DNA of 64,000 nucleotides from Algoriphagus resistens (GCF_001442615.1 NZ_LMXN01000005.1:124001-188000), one strand, 5' to 3'. Shown: positions 9,007 to 18,122, counted from the stretch's first letter. A program made the numbers and translations. Notes: generated by a model from the sequence alone, not told the origin.

Positions 9007-10131
9007 ATGACTAAAAAAATCAAAATTCTTTCAACTGTTTTGGTTTTTTGGATAGCGCTGTTTGTGGCTTGGGAATGGTGGCATAGCTATCCCAAAGTAC
9101 GTATCACCCCTAGCTTAAAAGCATCAACCCAAAATGAAGGCATTGATTCTATTGTGAATCAAGCTATGTCAACCTATCTTTTGCCCGGTATTTCTGTAGC
9201 GGTCGTAAAGGATGATAAAGTTATTTATTTGAATGCGTTTGGGTTCGGGAATTTGGAGACGAAGGATCCCTTGACTGTAGAAAGTAAAATAGTAGTTGCA
9301 TCGGTTTCGAAAATATTTACGGCCTTAGGATCAGCTACTGTTTTTCAGGGTAAAGAAATAGATCCAAAAGATCCTGTTTCCTCACTGGAATTGGGAAGGG
9401 AAGTAAATTCTTCTTTCCTTACCAACCTGCGCCTTCAAGATTTGTTATTGCATCAGTCGGGTATTCGCGATAAAAATCTCTCTGAGCTGATTTTCTCATT
9501 TTCAAAATCACAAAACCTGAATGAATGGGGATGGGAGTTTTTAGAAAAGCCGTCGATTGATGAGGTAGATTCTGTAGCCTTTAACTATGCTGACTCCAAT
9601 TTCGATTTATTGGGGTTTTTGCTAAGCGAGACAGGAGAACTTAATTTTGGTGCCCAAATTCACAAAAATGTGTTAGCTCCTTCAGGAATGGCTAATTCTG
9701 AATTTGTGACGAGCTGGCCTTTGGAAGGGAATAGGATAACCGGATATCAAAAAACCTTCCTGTGGAAGAGGATTGAGCCAAAAAGGATTAGTTTTTCGCT
9801 GTTTCCTTCGCCATCCTCTGGACTGATTACCACTACAAAAGACATGAGTTTAGCCCTGCTTCATTTACTAAGAGCAGAATCGGGAGCGTATAAAAAAGCG
9901 CTGGAATGGCTCACTCTTGATGATGCCGATGTACCCGCAGGTTTTCAAAAGACCCAGATTAATGGCAATAGGTGGATTGGCCACTACGGAGGTCAGGCAG
10001 GATATTCCAGTTTATTGTTCTACTCCAAAGAAACTGAAACCGGTATTTTTCTATTTTCGAATGCCAGGGACAAAGAAGATTTCAGAATTGAAATTGCCAG
10101 TCAAATTATCTCTTATATTTCCCTTAATTGA
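9007..10131 (+). CDS. Membrane-anchored serine hydrolase, class C beta-lactamase-like
   Basis: The protein has 374 residues with an N-terminal hydrophobic anchor (7-23), so the catalytic domain is probably periplasmic. The penicillin-binding fold motifs are present: SVSK at 99-102 (nucleophile Ser99, Lys102), a Tyr194-Ala-Asp in the position of the YxN motif, and HYGG at about residue 324 in place of the KTG-like motif. The Asp in place of Asn in the second motif is a departure from the usual form. Family members act as peptidases, esterases or D-Ala carboxypeptidases; a resistance role should not be assumed. It stands alone between DUF5996 and the aldo/keto reductase. Confidence 0.85.
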   Translation: MTKKIKILSTVLVFWIALFVAWEWWHSYPKVRITPSLKASTQNEGIDSIVNQAMSTYLLPGISVAVVKDDKVIYLNAFGFGNLETKDPLTVESKIVVASVSKIFTALGSATVFQGKEIDPKDPVSSLELGREVNSSFLTNLRLQDLLLHQSGIRDKNLSELIFSFSKSQNLNEWGWEFLEKPSIDEVDSVAFNYADSNFDLLGFLLSETGELNFGAQIHKNVLAPSGMANSEFVTSWPLEGNRITGYQKTFLWKRIEPKRISFSLFPSPSSGLITTTKDMSLALLHLLRAESGAYKKALEWLTLDDADVPAGFQKTQINGNRWIGHYGGQAGYSSLLFYSKETETGIFLFSNARDKEDFRIEIASQIISYISLN

Positions 10132-10272
10132 ATATTTTTCCAATACATTGATTTTTTCAGCTATTGAATCAGCTATGTATGGAAAAGTTGATTACTTCAT
10201 AGGGTCTTAGGTTTGATATCAGCTTTAATCGCTCTATTTTGGTTCGTTTAAACAATAACTTAGACCTAAAAC

Positions 10273-11292
10273 ATGGATATTAACGATCATTCACCACTTC
10301 TACCATACCAGCCTGCCGCTGATCGCTACCACCAGATGAAGTACCGCAGATGCGGAAATAGTGGCTTAGTCTTACCTCAGATAAGCCTGGGATTATGGCA
10401 TAATTTCGGGCATAACTCTAATTTTACACTCGGAAGATCTATCCTCCGAAGAGCTTTTGACCTAGGGATTTGCCATTTTGATTTGGCAAATAATTATGGG
10501 CCTCCCTTTGGATCTGCCGAGGAGAATTTCGGTCGAATACTAAAAAAGGATTTTTCTGCCTTAAGAGATGAATTAATAATATCCTCTAAAGCAGGCTGGG
10601 ATATGTGGCCTGGACCGTATGGCAATTTTGGTTCTAAGAAGTATTTGGTAGCAAGCTGTGATAAAAGTCTGAGGCGAATGGGATTGGATTATGTGGATAT
10701 ATTCTACCATCACCGTCCGGATCCCGATACTCCGCTTGAAGAGACCATGGGAGCGCTTGATCTTTTGGTAAAGCAGGGAAAGGCACTTTATGTCGGTATT
10801 TCCCAGTACTCTGCCGAGGATACGGTCAAAGCCTATGACCTATTGAAACGACTCGGGACACCGCTTTTGATTCACCAGCCTAGGTACTCCATGATAGATC
10901 GCTGGGTGGAAAATGGGCTGATGGATGTGTTGGGGGAAAAAGGAGTGGGCAGCATCGCATTTTCTCCATTGGAACAAGGACTTCTTACGGATAAATACCT
11001 GAAAGGAATTCCTGCAGATTCCAGAGCCGCCAAAGACGGAAGGTATTTGAAGGCAGAGCAGATTTCTGATGAGAAGATCCGTATGATCTCCCGATTGAAT
11101 GATATTGCGATAGACCGGGGGCAAACACTTGCTCAAATGGCTATTGCTTGGTTGCTTAAGGATCAGCGTATTACATCTGTTTTGGTAGGAGTTTCCAAGC
11201 CAGAGCAATTGGATGATAATGTAGCTGCTGTGAAAAATTCGATATTCAGTACTGAAGAGGTAGCCATGATCCGCCAAATCTTAGGCGCTTGA
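10273..11292 (+). CDS. Aldo/keto reductase, L-glyceraldehyde-3-phosphate reductase (YghZ) type
   Basis: The 339-residue enzyme is a NADPH-dependent TIM-barrel reductase. The catalytic tetrad is visible: Asp and Tyr in HFDLANNYG, Lys in ISSKAGWDMWPGPYG, and His in FYHHRPDPDTP. The N-terminal YRRCGNSGLVLPQISLG and the internal GSAEENFG and VGISQYS segments are typical of the YghZ/Kv-beta-like branch, whose members reduce L-glyceraldehyde 3-phosphate and methylglyoxal-like aldehydes. The stop codon overlaps the TTG start of the MFS gene (ttga), so the two are translationally coupled and the transporter may move a related compound. Confidence 0.92.
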   Translation: MDINDHSPLLPYQPAADRYHQMKYRRCGNSGLVLPQISLGLWHNFGHNSNFTLGRSILRRAFDLGICHFDLANNYGPPFGSAEENFGRILKKDFSALRDELIISSKAGWDMWPGPYGNFGSKKYLVASCDKSLRRMGLDYVDIFYHHRPDPDTPLEETMGALDLLVKQGKALYVGISQYSAEDTVKAYDLLKRLGTPLLIHQPRYSMIDRWVENGLMDVLGEKGVGSIAFSPLEQGLLTDKYLKGIPADSRAAKDGRYLKAEQISDEKIRMISRLNDIAIDRGQTLAQMAIAWLLKDQRITSVLVGVSKPEQLDDNVAAVKNSIFSTEEVAMIRQILGA

Positions 11293-12461
11293 AATATGAG
11301 CTAACATCCCGAAGTGCCCTGATTTTGATCGTCTTCGCTCAATTTTTGGGTACTTCGCTTTGGTTTGCGGCAAACGCTGTAGCCCCGGAAATCAGCCAAA
11401 TACTTAATAATACCGGAATTTTAGCAAGCATCACTTCGGCAGTGCAATTTGGCTTTATACTAGGAACCATGATTTTTGCTGTTTTTTCGATTCCAGATCG
11501 CTTTTCTCCTAGTAATGTTTTCTTTTACAGTTCGATTTTGGCTGCAGGTTTTAATCTGTTGATTGTTACTCTTCCAATGGATCTTTCCATGGTCCTTTCC
11601 TGCAGATTTATGGTTGGTTTTTTTCTAGCCGGAATATATCCAGTCGGGATGAAGATCGCGGCGGATTACTTTCAAAAAGGTTTGGGAGCTGCGTTGGGGT
11701 TATTGGTGGGGGCGCTAGTTTTGGGAACGGCTTTTCCGCATCTTCTGAAGGGACTGGAGCTGGATTTCTCATGGAAGCGAGTGCTCTGGTTTACTTCGGG
11801 ACTGGCTTTATTAGGAGGATTTATCATAGGATTCTTTGTTCCAGATGGTCCATTTCATAAAATTAATCCAAAATTTGACCTTAGTCTTTTGCCAAAACTA
11901 GCTAAGGTCAAAGCCCTGGTAAGTGCTGCTTCGGGATATTTCGGTCATATGTGGGAGTTGTATGCTTTTTGGGCGTTCGTTCCGATCCTCATTTCATTTC
12001 TGAGTGGCAATGATAAACCGGGTGGTTCAGAAAGTTTACTGTCTTTTTTTGTGATAGGCAGTGGAGCTATTTCTTGTGCAGTAGGAGGGTGGATAGCCCA
12101 GCAGGTCGGGAGTAGGAAAGTAGCTGAAGTAGCTTTAACAGGATCTGGGATTTGCTGTGTCTTGCTAGTATTTGTTTCAGGAATGCCAAATTGGGTATGG
12201 ATTGGATTGTTATTGATATGGGGTAGTCTGATTTCAGCTGATTCCCCTCAGTTTTCTACATTAGTTGCCCAAAGTGTACCTGCAGAATACCGGGGAACAG
12301 CGTTGACTTTAGTGAATTCTATTGGGTTTGCTATTTCCATTTTAAGTATTCAGCTTGCCCAGTTTCTCCTAAAATGGACCCAAATTAACCATGTTCTGGC
12401 TTTACTGGTCCTTGGCCCAATAATAGGGCTTTTTCTATTCCGGTTTTATGATCGAAATTAA
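11289..12461 (+). CDS. MFS transporter
   Basis: The 390-residue protein has about 12 membrane helices with two halves of six. Helix 1 is near residues 8-30 (SALILIVFAQFLGTSLWFA). A charged loop lies at about 188-205, and the cytoplasmic turn after helix 2 contains IPDRFSP. The start is a TTG overlapping the aldo/keto reductase stop; the next in-frame ATG would delete the first helices, so I accept TTG. Substrate is unknown. Coupling to the reductase suggests a sugar or small-carbonyl substrate, which is inference only. Confidence 0.85.
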   Translation: MKYELTSRSALILIVFAQFLGTSLWFAANAVAPEISQILNNTGILASITSAVQFGFILGTMIFAVFSIPDRFSPSNVFFYSSILAAGFNLLIVTLPMDLSMVLSCRFMVGFFLAGIYPVGMKIAADYFQKGLGAALGLLVGALVLGTAFPHLLKGLELDFSWKRVLWFTSGLALLGGFIIGFFVPDGPFHKINPKFDLSLLPKLAKVKALVSAASGYFGHMWELYAFWAFVPILISFLSGNDKPGGSESLLSFFVIGSGAISCAVGGWIAQQVGSRKVAEVALTGSGICCVLLVFVSGMPNWVWIGLLLIWGSLISADSPQFSTLVAQSVPAEYRGTALTLVNSIGFAISILSIQLAQFLLKWTQINHVLALLVLGPIIGLFLFRFYDRN

Positions 12462-12636
12462 GTAATCTCTGTGATGTTAACAGGCCTTTACATTGTCCGG
12501 TCTCTGAAGATTTAGTGCAGCTACTTTCAGTTTTTTCAGTAATTTTTTGATTAGTTGAATAGAAGCATAATACCCTGATCCTCATTCGGGCGGTGTTTTC
12601 TATGCAATCTTCCGAGCTCATCAAATTGAAGCACGC

Positions 12637-12666
12637 AAAAAAAAGAGGCTCCCTTTGAAGCCTCTT
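12637..12666 (-). terminator. Intrinsic terminator for the secreted protein gene
   Basis: An 8-base stem (AAGAGGCT at 12643-12650 pairing with AGCCTCTT at 12659-12666) is followed on the minus strand by a run of eight T. It lies 20 bases past the stop of the minus-strand gene 12686-13477. Confidence 0.85.
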
Positions 12667-12685
12667 CACGTAAGTTGCAACCGGA

Positions 12686-13477
12686 CTATCGAACTACGTT
12701 TTCTAATGTTGCTAGATAAACCCATTTCTGATCTCTAGAATTTAAGCCTTCATTTACAGCTTCCCGCTGTGCAGCGGTCTGGTTCATGTCTTCATAGGAT
12801 TGGGCATTAAAGAATTGCATGTAATCCTTGTAAATATTCATTGTCAGGTGTGTGGAATTAGCTTCTGAGCCCAGGGGTAGAGCAGTCCTTAAGAGACTCC
12901 AGTGTCCCATCAATCCTTGGTCTATATATTTTTGATGAATGGGTTTAAATACTTGTGATTCAGCCTCTTCATAGGCTTCGAAGTTTCCTTCTTTCGCTTT
13001 CATTAGGTCAAAGGAGGCTAATACTCCGGGCTTCATTTGGAAATTATCCCTGGTCTCTGATATTTCCTTCATATATAGCCTCATGGGCAGATCTCTCATG
13101 GCAAGTGATTCTTGAAACAATTTGCTTATTTGGACACTGTTCAGATGTGGGTAAGCGATTTTTGTGTACTCAATCATGGATTGTTCATCTAGGCCATTCA
13201 TCATTTTGACAGGATTATCATAATAGGTGACCATGATGTACTGGAAGTTGGAATCTTCCGCGCCTGATTGTAGCGACCAGAAATCCCAGCCTTCTATTCT
13301 GTCGTCATTAAGAGCTTGCCTGTACACTTTCTCCATCAAATCCTTAAACTCGATATAATCAAAAAGTTGATCGTTTTCAACCTTGACAAATTCGAATACC
13401 ATGTATTGCGTTTGCTGAGCCTTGAGACTACTTACCCAAAGCATCCCGCAAACCAGGAAAAATATTAGCTTTTTCAT
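12686..13477 (-). CDS. Secreted protein with two ABM/NIPSNAP-like halves, function unknown
   Basis: The 263-residue protein has a clear signal peptide (1-20, ending LKAQ). The mature part appears to be two related halves of about 110 residues. Each begins with a strand (QYMVFEFVKVEN near 23-34 and GVLASFDLMKAKEGNF near 154-169), has an acidic helix with aromatic residues, then a W-S-L motif (FWSLQSG and HWSLLRT), and a strand followed by Tyr and Asp. This resembles tandem dimeric alpha/beta barrel folds, as in antibiotic-biosynthesis-monooxygenase or NIPSNAP-like proteins. I do not recognise a named family. A strong terminator follows it; the upstream region is AT-rich. Confidence 0.65.
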   Translation of the reverse strand: MKKLIFFLVCGMLWVSSLKAQQTQYMVFEFVKVENDQLFDYIEFKDLMEKVYRQALNDDRIEGWDFWSLQSGAEDSNFQYIMVTYYDNPVKMMNGLDEQSMIEYTKIAYPHLNSVQISKLFQESLAMRDLPMRLYMKEISETRDNFQMKPGVLASFDLMKAKEGNFEAYEEAESQVFKPIHQKYIDQGLMGHWSLLRTALPLGSEANSTHLTMNIYKDYMQFFNAQSYEDMNQTAAQREAVNEGLNSRDQKWVYLATLENVVR

Positions 13478-13773
13478 AATTATTAGGGTTTAGGGTTAAT
13501 TTCGCTTTTGTATAATTTAAAAAAATATTTTGTTGATATCCATATTTAAGAGAGATAATTTTATTTTTTTGTTGATATCATGGTAAAAGCCAATTTTAAC
13601 AAAGTGTTTAAAATAATGCTGTATTTATAAGCTAAGAGTGAAAAGTTTAGCGTTTTGATAAACAAACAGAGAAATATTAAAAAGATTTGTAAGAAGATTT
13701 ATAAAAAAAGTGTGCGTTTTCATGCTTTATTTTAGATAAATAAAGCTATAGTTCAATAATTTGAAAAATAGAT

Positions 13774-14328
13774 ATGATAGATCGGAATTTGATTTTGGAA
13801 AATGAAAGCGTGCGGCTTGCCCCGATTGCTGAAGAGGATTTTCAGAATTTGATGCTTTTGACAGATGTTCCAAGTCTATGGACTTATTTCACATATAACC
13901 TAAGTATTCCGGAGGAATTCATGGAGTGGGCAAATCAGGCGCTGGAAGGTCAACGCTTGCAGTTCTCAGTTTGGGATAAAAACATAAACCAACTTGTGGG
14001 AAGTACAGCTTTTGGAAATTATTCCGAGCGGGATAGGCGTATAGAAATAGGGTGGACTTGGTTGGGAGCGGAATTCCATGGCACCGGCATTAATCGGGTT
14101 ATGAAACTGTTGATGCTTGAATATTGCTTTGAAAAACTCAAATTGAAGCGCGTCGAGATCAAGACGGATGTGTTGAATATTCCTGCACGCAAGGCGCTTG
14201 TAAAGTTAGGAGCTGTAGAGGAGGGCGTTCTGAGAAGCCATACTTTGTTAGCTAACGGTAGACGCAGGGATACTATTTATTATAGTGTACTGAGCAGTGA
14301 ATGGGAAACAATTCGGAGAAAAATGTAA
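13774..14328 (+). CDS. GNAT family N-acetyltransferase (RimJ/RimL type)
   Basis: The 184-residue protein has the acetyltransferase fold: a starting NESVRLAPIAEEDFQNL segment, IEIGWTWLGAEFHGTGIN forming the beta4-beta5 region with the acetyl-CoA loop (position of Q/RxxGxG), and VEIKTDVLNIPARKAL, the usual motif in RimJ/RimL-like enzymes, then GAVEEGVLRSH. It would acetylate an amino group of a protein, peptide or small molecule; substrate unknown. It is monocistronic; the 296-base upstream region is AT-rich with a repeated TTTTGTTGATATC element. Confidence 0.88.
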   Translation: MIDRNLILENESVRLAPIAEEDFQNLMLLTDVPSLWTYFTYNLSIPEEFMEWANQALEGQRLQFSVWDKNINQLVGSTAFGNYSERDRRIEIGWTWLGAEFHGTGINRVMKLLMLEYCFEKLKLKRVEIKTDVLNIPARKALVKLGAVEEGVLRSHTLLANGRRRDTIYYSVLSSEWETIRRKM

Positions 14329-14487
14329 AAAACAGTACTGCGTATAAAAGTGTTTTTTCTGAGTGGTGTATGGTTCCGGCAGATTTGCCCTGAAAAGGAG
14401 GCAGACCTGACTGGTCTCAGGCAGGTCTTCGGGATCGTATAGCACGGTGGTCCAACTTTCATCTTTGTTTGCGGAATTTTGATTCAT
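14248..14487 (-). CDS. Possible small protein, uncertain
   Basis: A 79-residue reading frame lies on the minus strand 68 bases after the Nramp-like gene stop, in the same direction. Its first 50 residues (starting MNQNSANKDESWTTVLYDPE) have a protein-like composition, while the last 25 lie antisense to the end of the GNAT gene and look like chance sequence. No domain is recognised. It could be a short genuine gene, a gene remnant or noise. Confidence 0.22.
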   Translation of the reverse strand: MNQNSANKDESWTTVLYDPEDLPETSQVCLLFRANLPEPYTTQKKHFYTQYCFLHFSPNCFPFTAQYTIINSIPASTVS

Positions 14488-14555
14488 AGATGCTTTTTCT
14501 GGAGAGGCATTTGCTCTTTAATCCTTTGGTGCAGTCGCGGGGAGGTCTATTTTTT

Positions 14556-15785
14556 TCAATAACCAATACAGAGTACAGCCGAAATACTTTTCAATCCCAA
14601 AACCAAAGTTACCAGCCAAATCAAACCTGCTGTTGCAGTATATACAGGTTTATTTCGGAAATCTCCCAAGATCAATCTTTGCGAAGCTATCCAGATAATC
14701 CAGCCACTAACCAGGGGCAAAAGTATTCCATTGGCCAATTGCGCCAAAGTGATCAATTGTATAGGTTTGATTCCCAAAGAAGCGAAAGCCAAACCCAGCA
14801 GCACGATTGCTCCCATAGAGGCTCTCATGGCTTTGGAATGGATAGTTTGGTCCCAATCCATTATTCCACAGATAACCAACCCGCCAGCGAGTGGCGCTGT
14901 GATGCTAGAGGTAAGCCCAGCAGCCATCAGTCCAAAGCCCATAAGGTACTTGGCCAAGCCTCCAAAGACGCCTTCCAACCCTTTGGAGACATCGGATGCA
15001 TTTGTGATTTCTTCGCTTGGGTTACCGGCACCGACCATCAAAATAGCCATGGAAACCAGACCACCGAGAATGACAGAGATCACGATATCCCTTCGCATCC
15101 ACTGAATGTCCGATGACCCAGACCATCTTGTCTTTGCCAAACTGGCATAGAGAAATAGATTATAAGGAACTACCGTTGTCCCTATTAATGCAACCAACGT
15201 GGGAAGATCTTCATTGCTCCAACTTGGGATAAAGCCTGCAGATACAGCTGGCCAATCTGGCTTGGTAAGAATAGCTGTGGCTGTGAACGCTATGGACATA
15301 CAGACCACCAAGCCCACCAACACCCGTTCCAGCGCTTTGTAATTGCCCCACCATAACAGTGTGAAAACCAGAATTCCCATGATCAGATTGCCGGATTGAA
15401 TTTCAATTCCCGGAAGGACTGGGGTAGGAGCTTCCCAGAAAATCTGCAGCCCTAAGTAAGTGCCAGAAATATTTCCTGATTCGTAAGCCCCATTTCCTAC
15501 CCCTATTGCTATAATAACCAGTGACATACAAAAGTAGCGAAAGACTGGATTACCTTTTTGATTACGGATGAGCTGACTCAAATCCCTTCCGGTGATAAGT
15601 CCCAATCTTCCGGAAATTTCCTGAAGGATCACCGTTGAGATCACTGATAACCCTAAAGCCCACAGCAAGGAAAACCCAGAATTCATACCTGCAAGTGTAC
15701 ATACCGTCACTGTTCCCGGACCAATAAATGCGGCGGCGACAACAGGGCCAGGACCAAGGTTGTTTAAAAGTGTTTTAAGACTCAA
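14556..15785 (-). CDS. Nramp-family transporter with non-canonical metal site
   Basis: The 409-residue protein has about 11 membrane helices and aligns by eye with MntH/Nramp: LGPGPVVAAAFIGPGTVTV corresponds to the helix 1 LGPAFLVSVGYIDPGN region, and ALIGTTVVPYNLFLYAS corresponds to helix 6 ALIGATVMPHNLYLHS. At the sites that bind metal in canonical Nramps, Asp and Asn of DPGN are Gly22 and Thr25 here, and Met and His of MPH are Val206 and Tyr208. So the fold is retained but the Mn/Fe ligands are not. Such branches are known among bacterial Nramp homologues; substrate is unknown. It is divergent from the alpha/beta hydrolase gene. Confidence 0.85.
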   Translation of the reverse strand: MSLKTLLNNLGPGPVVAAAFIGPGTVTVCTLAGMNSGFSLLWALGLSVISTVILQEISGRLGLITGRDLSQLIRNQKGNPVFRYFCMSLVIIAIGVGNGAYESGNISGTYLGLQIFWEAPTPVLPGIEIQSGNLIMGILVFTLLWWGNYKALERVLVGLVVCMSIAFTATAILTKPDWPAVSAGFIPSWSNEDLPTLVALIGTTVVPYNLFLYASLAKTRWSGSSDIQWMRRDIVISVILGGLVSMAILMVGAGNPSEEITNASDVSKGLEGVFGGLAKYLMGFGLMAAGLTSSITAPLAGGLVICGIMDWDQTIHSKAMRASMGAIVLLGLAFASLGIKPIQLITLAQLANGILLPLVSGWIIWIASQRLILGDFRNKPVYTATAGLIWLVTLVLGLKSISAVLCIGY

Positions 15786-15877
15786 CGTGTATATTTATAA
15801 GCCAACATAAGGGAAAATGAGTTTTCTTGTTTTTCTTTCTGACAGCAATTAACATAAAGATAAAAAAAGCCACATTA

Positions 15878-16888
15878 ATGCTTTGGATCAAACGGACTTT
15901 GAAGGTTTTATTCGTTCTTGCGCTAACGTTGATATTTTTCATGCTCTTGATTTTCCGCAGTGATATTCCTGCTGCCCAAATAGAGGAAAAGTACGGCACT
16001 GCCCAGTCTCATTTCATTGAGGTAAACGGGATCAATGTTCATGTGCGGATTATGGGAGAAGGCGATCCGGTTTTCCTTTTGCATGGAAGCTTTTCGTCGC
16101 TTCATACCTGGGATATCTGGCAGCAGGAGCTCAGTCCGTATTTTTTGACCATCTCGCTGGATTTCCCTGGGCATGGGCTTACAGGCCCCGATGAACTGAA
16201 GCGTTATAGCCTGACGGATTATTCCCAGTTAGTTTTATTGTTGGCAGAAAAACTGAACCTAGACCAGTTTCATTTAGCTGGGAATTCCATGGGAGGGTCA
16301 GTAGCAATGCAAATAGCTTCTACGCGGCCTGATAAGGTGCTCTCCCTTAGTCTTATAGATGCTGTTTCTGCAATACCATCTGAAGAATTATCTTTTAATA
16401 GTGGAGAACCCAAGCCAAACGAAGCATGGATTTTTAAATTTGCCACAACTCCGATTATTTCATCTGCACTTATGAAATGTACCCCCAGGTTTTTGTTTGC
16501 GATGAATCTAAGGCAGGTTTATTCTGATTTTGATAAAATCACAGAAGAGGTAATTGATCGCTATTATGAACTGATGCTTCGGGAGGGCAACAGACAGGCG
16601 ACTTTAGATCGGTTAAGAGCTCCTGGAGAAATGAGGATTGACTATGAAAGACTGACTATGCCCACCTTGATTATGTGGGGTGAAGATGATTCCTGGATTC
16701 CTGTGGCTCAGGCATATTCACTCGAAAAAGCAATCTCAGGTTCCAAATTGATTGTTTTTGAAGCTGTAGGTCATGTACCCATGGAAGAAATTGCGACGGA
16801 ATCTGTCGCCAAATACCTGTCCTTTTTAGGGGTGGAAGCCCGGAAGGATTACCTTCATGAACCTCAACTAATGACATATGCCCACTGA
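15878..16888 (+). CDS. Alpha/beta hydrolase, membrane-anchored
   Basis: From ATG 15878 the protein has 336 residues (a TTG at 15827 would add 17). An N-terminal hydrophobic helix (about 6-25) anchors or exports it. The alpha/beta hydrolase core follows: oxyanion strand VFLLHGSFSSLHTW, nucleophile elbow GNSMGGS with the catalytic serine, acid in MWGEDDSWIP and histidine in VGHVPMEE. The reaction could be ester, lactone or epoxide hydrolysis; the family is too broad to say. Its last 11 bases overlap the rmuC start, so the two are coupled. Confidence 0.87.
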   Translation: MLWIKRTLKVLFVLALTLIFFMLLIFRSDIPAAQIEEKYGTAQSHFIEVNGINVHVRIMGEGDPVFLLHGSFSSLHTWDIWQQELSPYFLTISLDFPGHGLTGPDELKRYSLTDYSQLVLLLAEKLNLDQFHLAGNSMGGSVAMQIASTRPDKVLSLSLIDAVSAIPSEELSFNSGEPKPNEAWIFKFATTPIISSALMKCTPRFLFAMNLRQVYSDFDKITEEVIDRYYELMLREGNRQATLDRLRAPGEMRIDYERLTMPTLIMWGEDDSWIPVAQAYSLEKAISGSKLIVFEAVGHVPMEEIATESVAKYLSFLGVEARKDYLHEPQLMTYAH

Positions 16889-18122
16889 GTACATTTTAAT
16901 TTTAATAGTCTTTTTACAACTGGTTTTTTTGGTTTTGTTCTTCTTACGAAAGAACAACGATCAGGACAAAGCCTTCCTACAAGCCGAGCTGAGCAGAATG
17001 AGTAAGGAGCTCGAAATCGCCTTGGCACAATCTAGAAGGGAAGCGAGCGAGAATCTTACCAATCAATTTCAGTTGGTTTTCAATAGCATCCGTGCCAATT
17101 CCAAAGATCAGAATGAGGCGTTAAAATCCTTTGGTGAGCTATTTCGTCAGAATGTCCAAGAGTTCAATACCCTGCAACGGGAAAAGTTCAGTGAGCTGAA
17201 TCGCCGTCAGGAAGAGTTGATGAAAACAACAGAACTGCGTCTGGAAAAGATCAGGGAAACAGTCGATGAAAAGCTTCAAAAAACATTGGAAACCCGTCTT
17301 GGGCAGTCATTTGCCATGGTAAGTAACCAACTTCAGGCAGTTCAGAAAGGATTGGGTGAAATGCAAAACCTTGCCAATGGCGTAGGTGATTTGAAACGCG
17401 TGCTGACCAATGTGAAAAGTCGTGGAGTATTGGGAGAATACCAGTTGCAGGCCATATTGGAGAGCCTCCTTTCACCTGATCAGTACCTATTGAATGCCGA
17501 GGTAGGTAAAGGAAACAGAGAGCGTGTAGAGTTTGCAGTGAAAATGCCAGGTCAGAACGAGTCTATTTTGCTTCCTATTGATTCTAAATTTCCTCAGGAA
17601 TCGTACTTGAGGTTAGTTGATGCATATGAAGTGGCATCTAAGCCAGAAATAGAAATGTATAGAAATGAGTTGTATAAAGCTGTGAAAAAAGCTGCTCAGG
17701 ACATTCAGAACAAATATGTCCATCCGCCTTACACCACGGATTTTGCAATACTTTTTCTTCCTGTAGAAAGCCTATATGCCGAAATACTTCGTGAGCCGGG
17801 CCTGACGCAGCAGATCCAACAGGAATATAAAGTCTTAGTGACAGGGCCAACGACCCTTTCTGCGATTTTGAACAGCCTTCAGATGGGGTTCAGGACCCTG
17901 GCTATTCAAAAGAGAAGTTCAGAAGTTTGGCAAATATTGGGGGCAATCAAGACAGAGTTTGGAAAATTTGGAGAGCTGATAGAAAAGACCCAGAAGAAAC
18001 TAACTGAGGCAAATTCCGAACTGGATAAGCTGGTTGGAGCGAGAACTCGTGTGATTCAGCGGAAATTGAAAGATATTCAGGAATTGCCCGAAGCTGAGAG
18101 TAGCAAGCTTCTCGAAGAGTAG
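16878..18122 (+). CDS. rmuC: DNA recombination protein RmuC
   Basis: RmuC is a membrane-anchored nuclease-fold protein that limits DNA inversion and recombination in E. coli. The 414 residues show an N-terminal membrane helix (4-22), a long coiled coil (about 30-150) and the RmuC domain with SRGVLGEYQLQAILESLL, LLPIDSKFPQESYLRL and FLPVESLYAEILREPGL, the conserved segments of the family. A second coiled coil near 365-400 closes the protein. Start ATG 16878 overlaps the hydrolase stop. Confidence 0.95.
   Translation: MPTEYILILIVFLQLVFLVLFFLRKNNDQDKAFLQAELSRMSKELEIALAQSRREASENLTNQFQLVFNSIRANSKDQNEALKSFGELFRQNVQEFNTLQREKFSELNRRQEELMKTTELRLEKIRETVDEKLQKTLETRLGQSFAMVSNQLQAVQKGLGEMQNLANGVGDLKRVLTNVKSRGVLGEYQLQAILESLLSPDQYLLNAEVGKGNRERVEFAVKMPGQNESILLPIDSKFPQESYLRLVDAYEVASKPEIEMYRNELYKAVKKAAQDIQNKYVHPPYTTDFAILFLPVESLYAEILREPGLTQQIQQEYKVLVTGPTTLSAILNSLQMGFRTLAIQKRSSEVWQILGAIKTEFGKFGELIEKTQKKLTEANSELDKLVGARTRVIQRKLKDIQELPEAESSKLLEE

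Noticed and set aside
10137-10184. Imperfect inverted repeat after the serine hydrolase gene
   Set aside because: Arms match only in broken blocks (TTCC-ATACAT-GATT) with unequal gaps and no T tract; too weak to call a terminator.
13484-13502. TTAGGGTTTAGGGTTA, telomere-like repeat
   Set aside because: It is one short occurrence in the leader of the secreted protein gene; no array is present and chromosomes of this group are circular.
14490-15116. 208-codon plus-strand reading frame
   Set aside because: It lies antisense to the Nramp-like gene and has Gln/Ser-rich, non-protein composition; the minus-strand gene explains the sequence.
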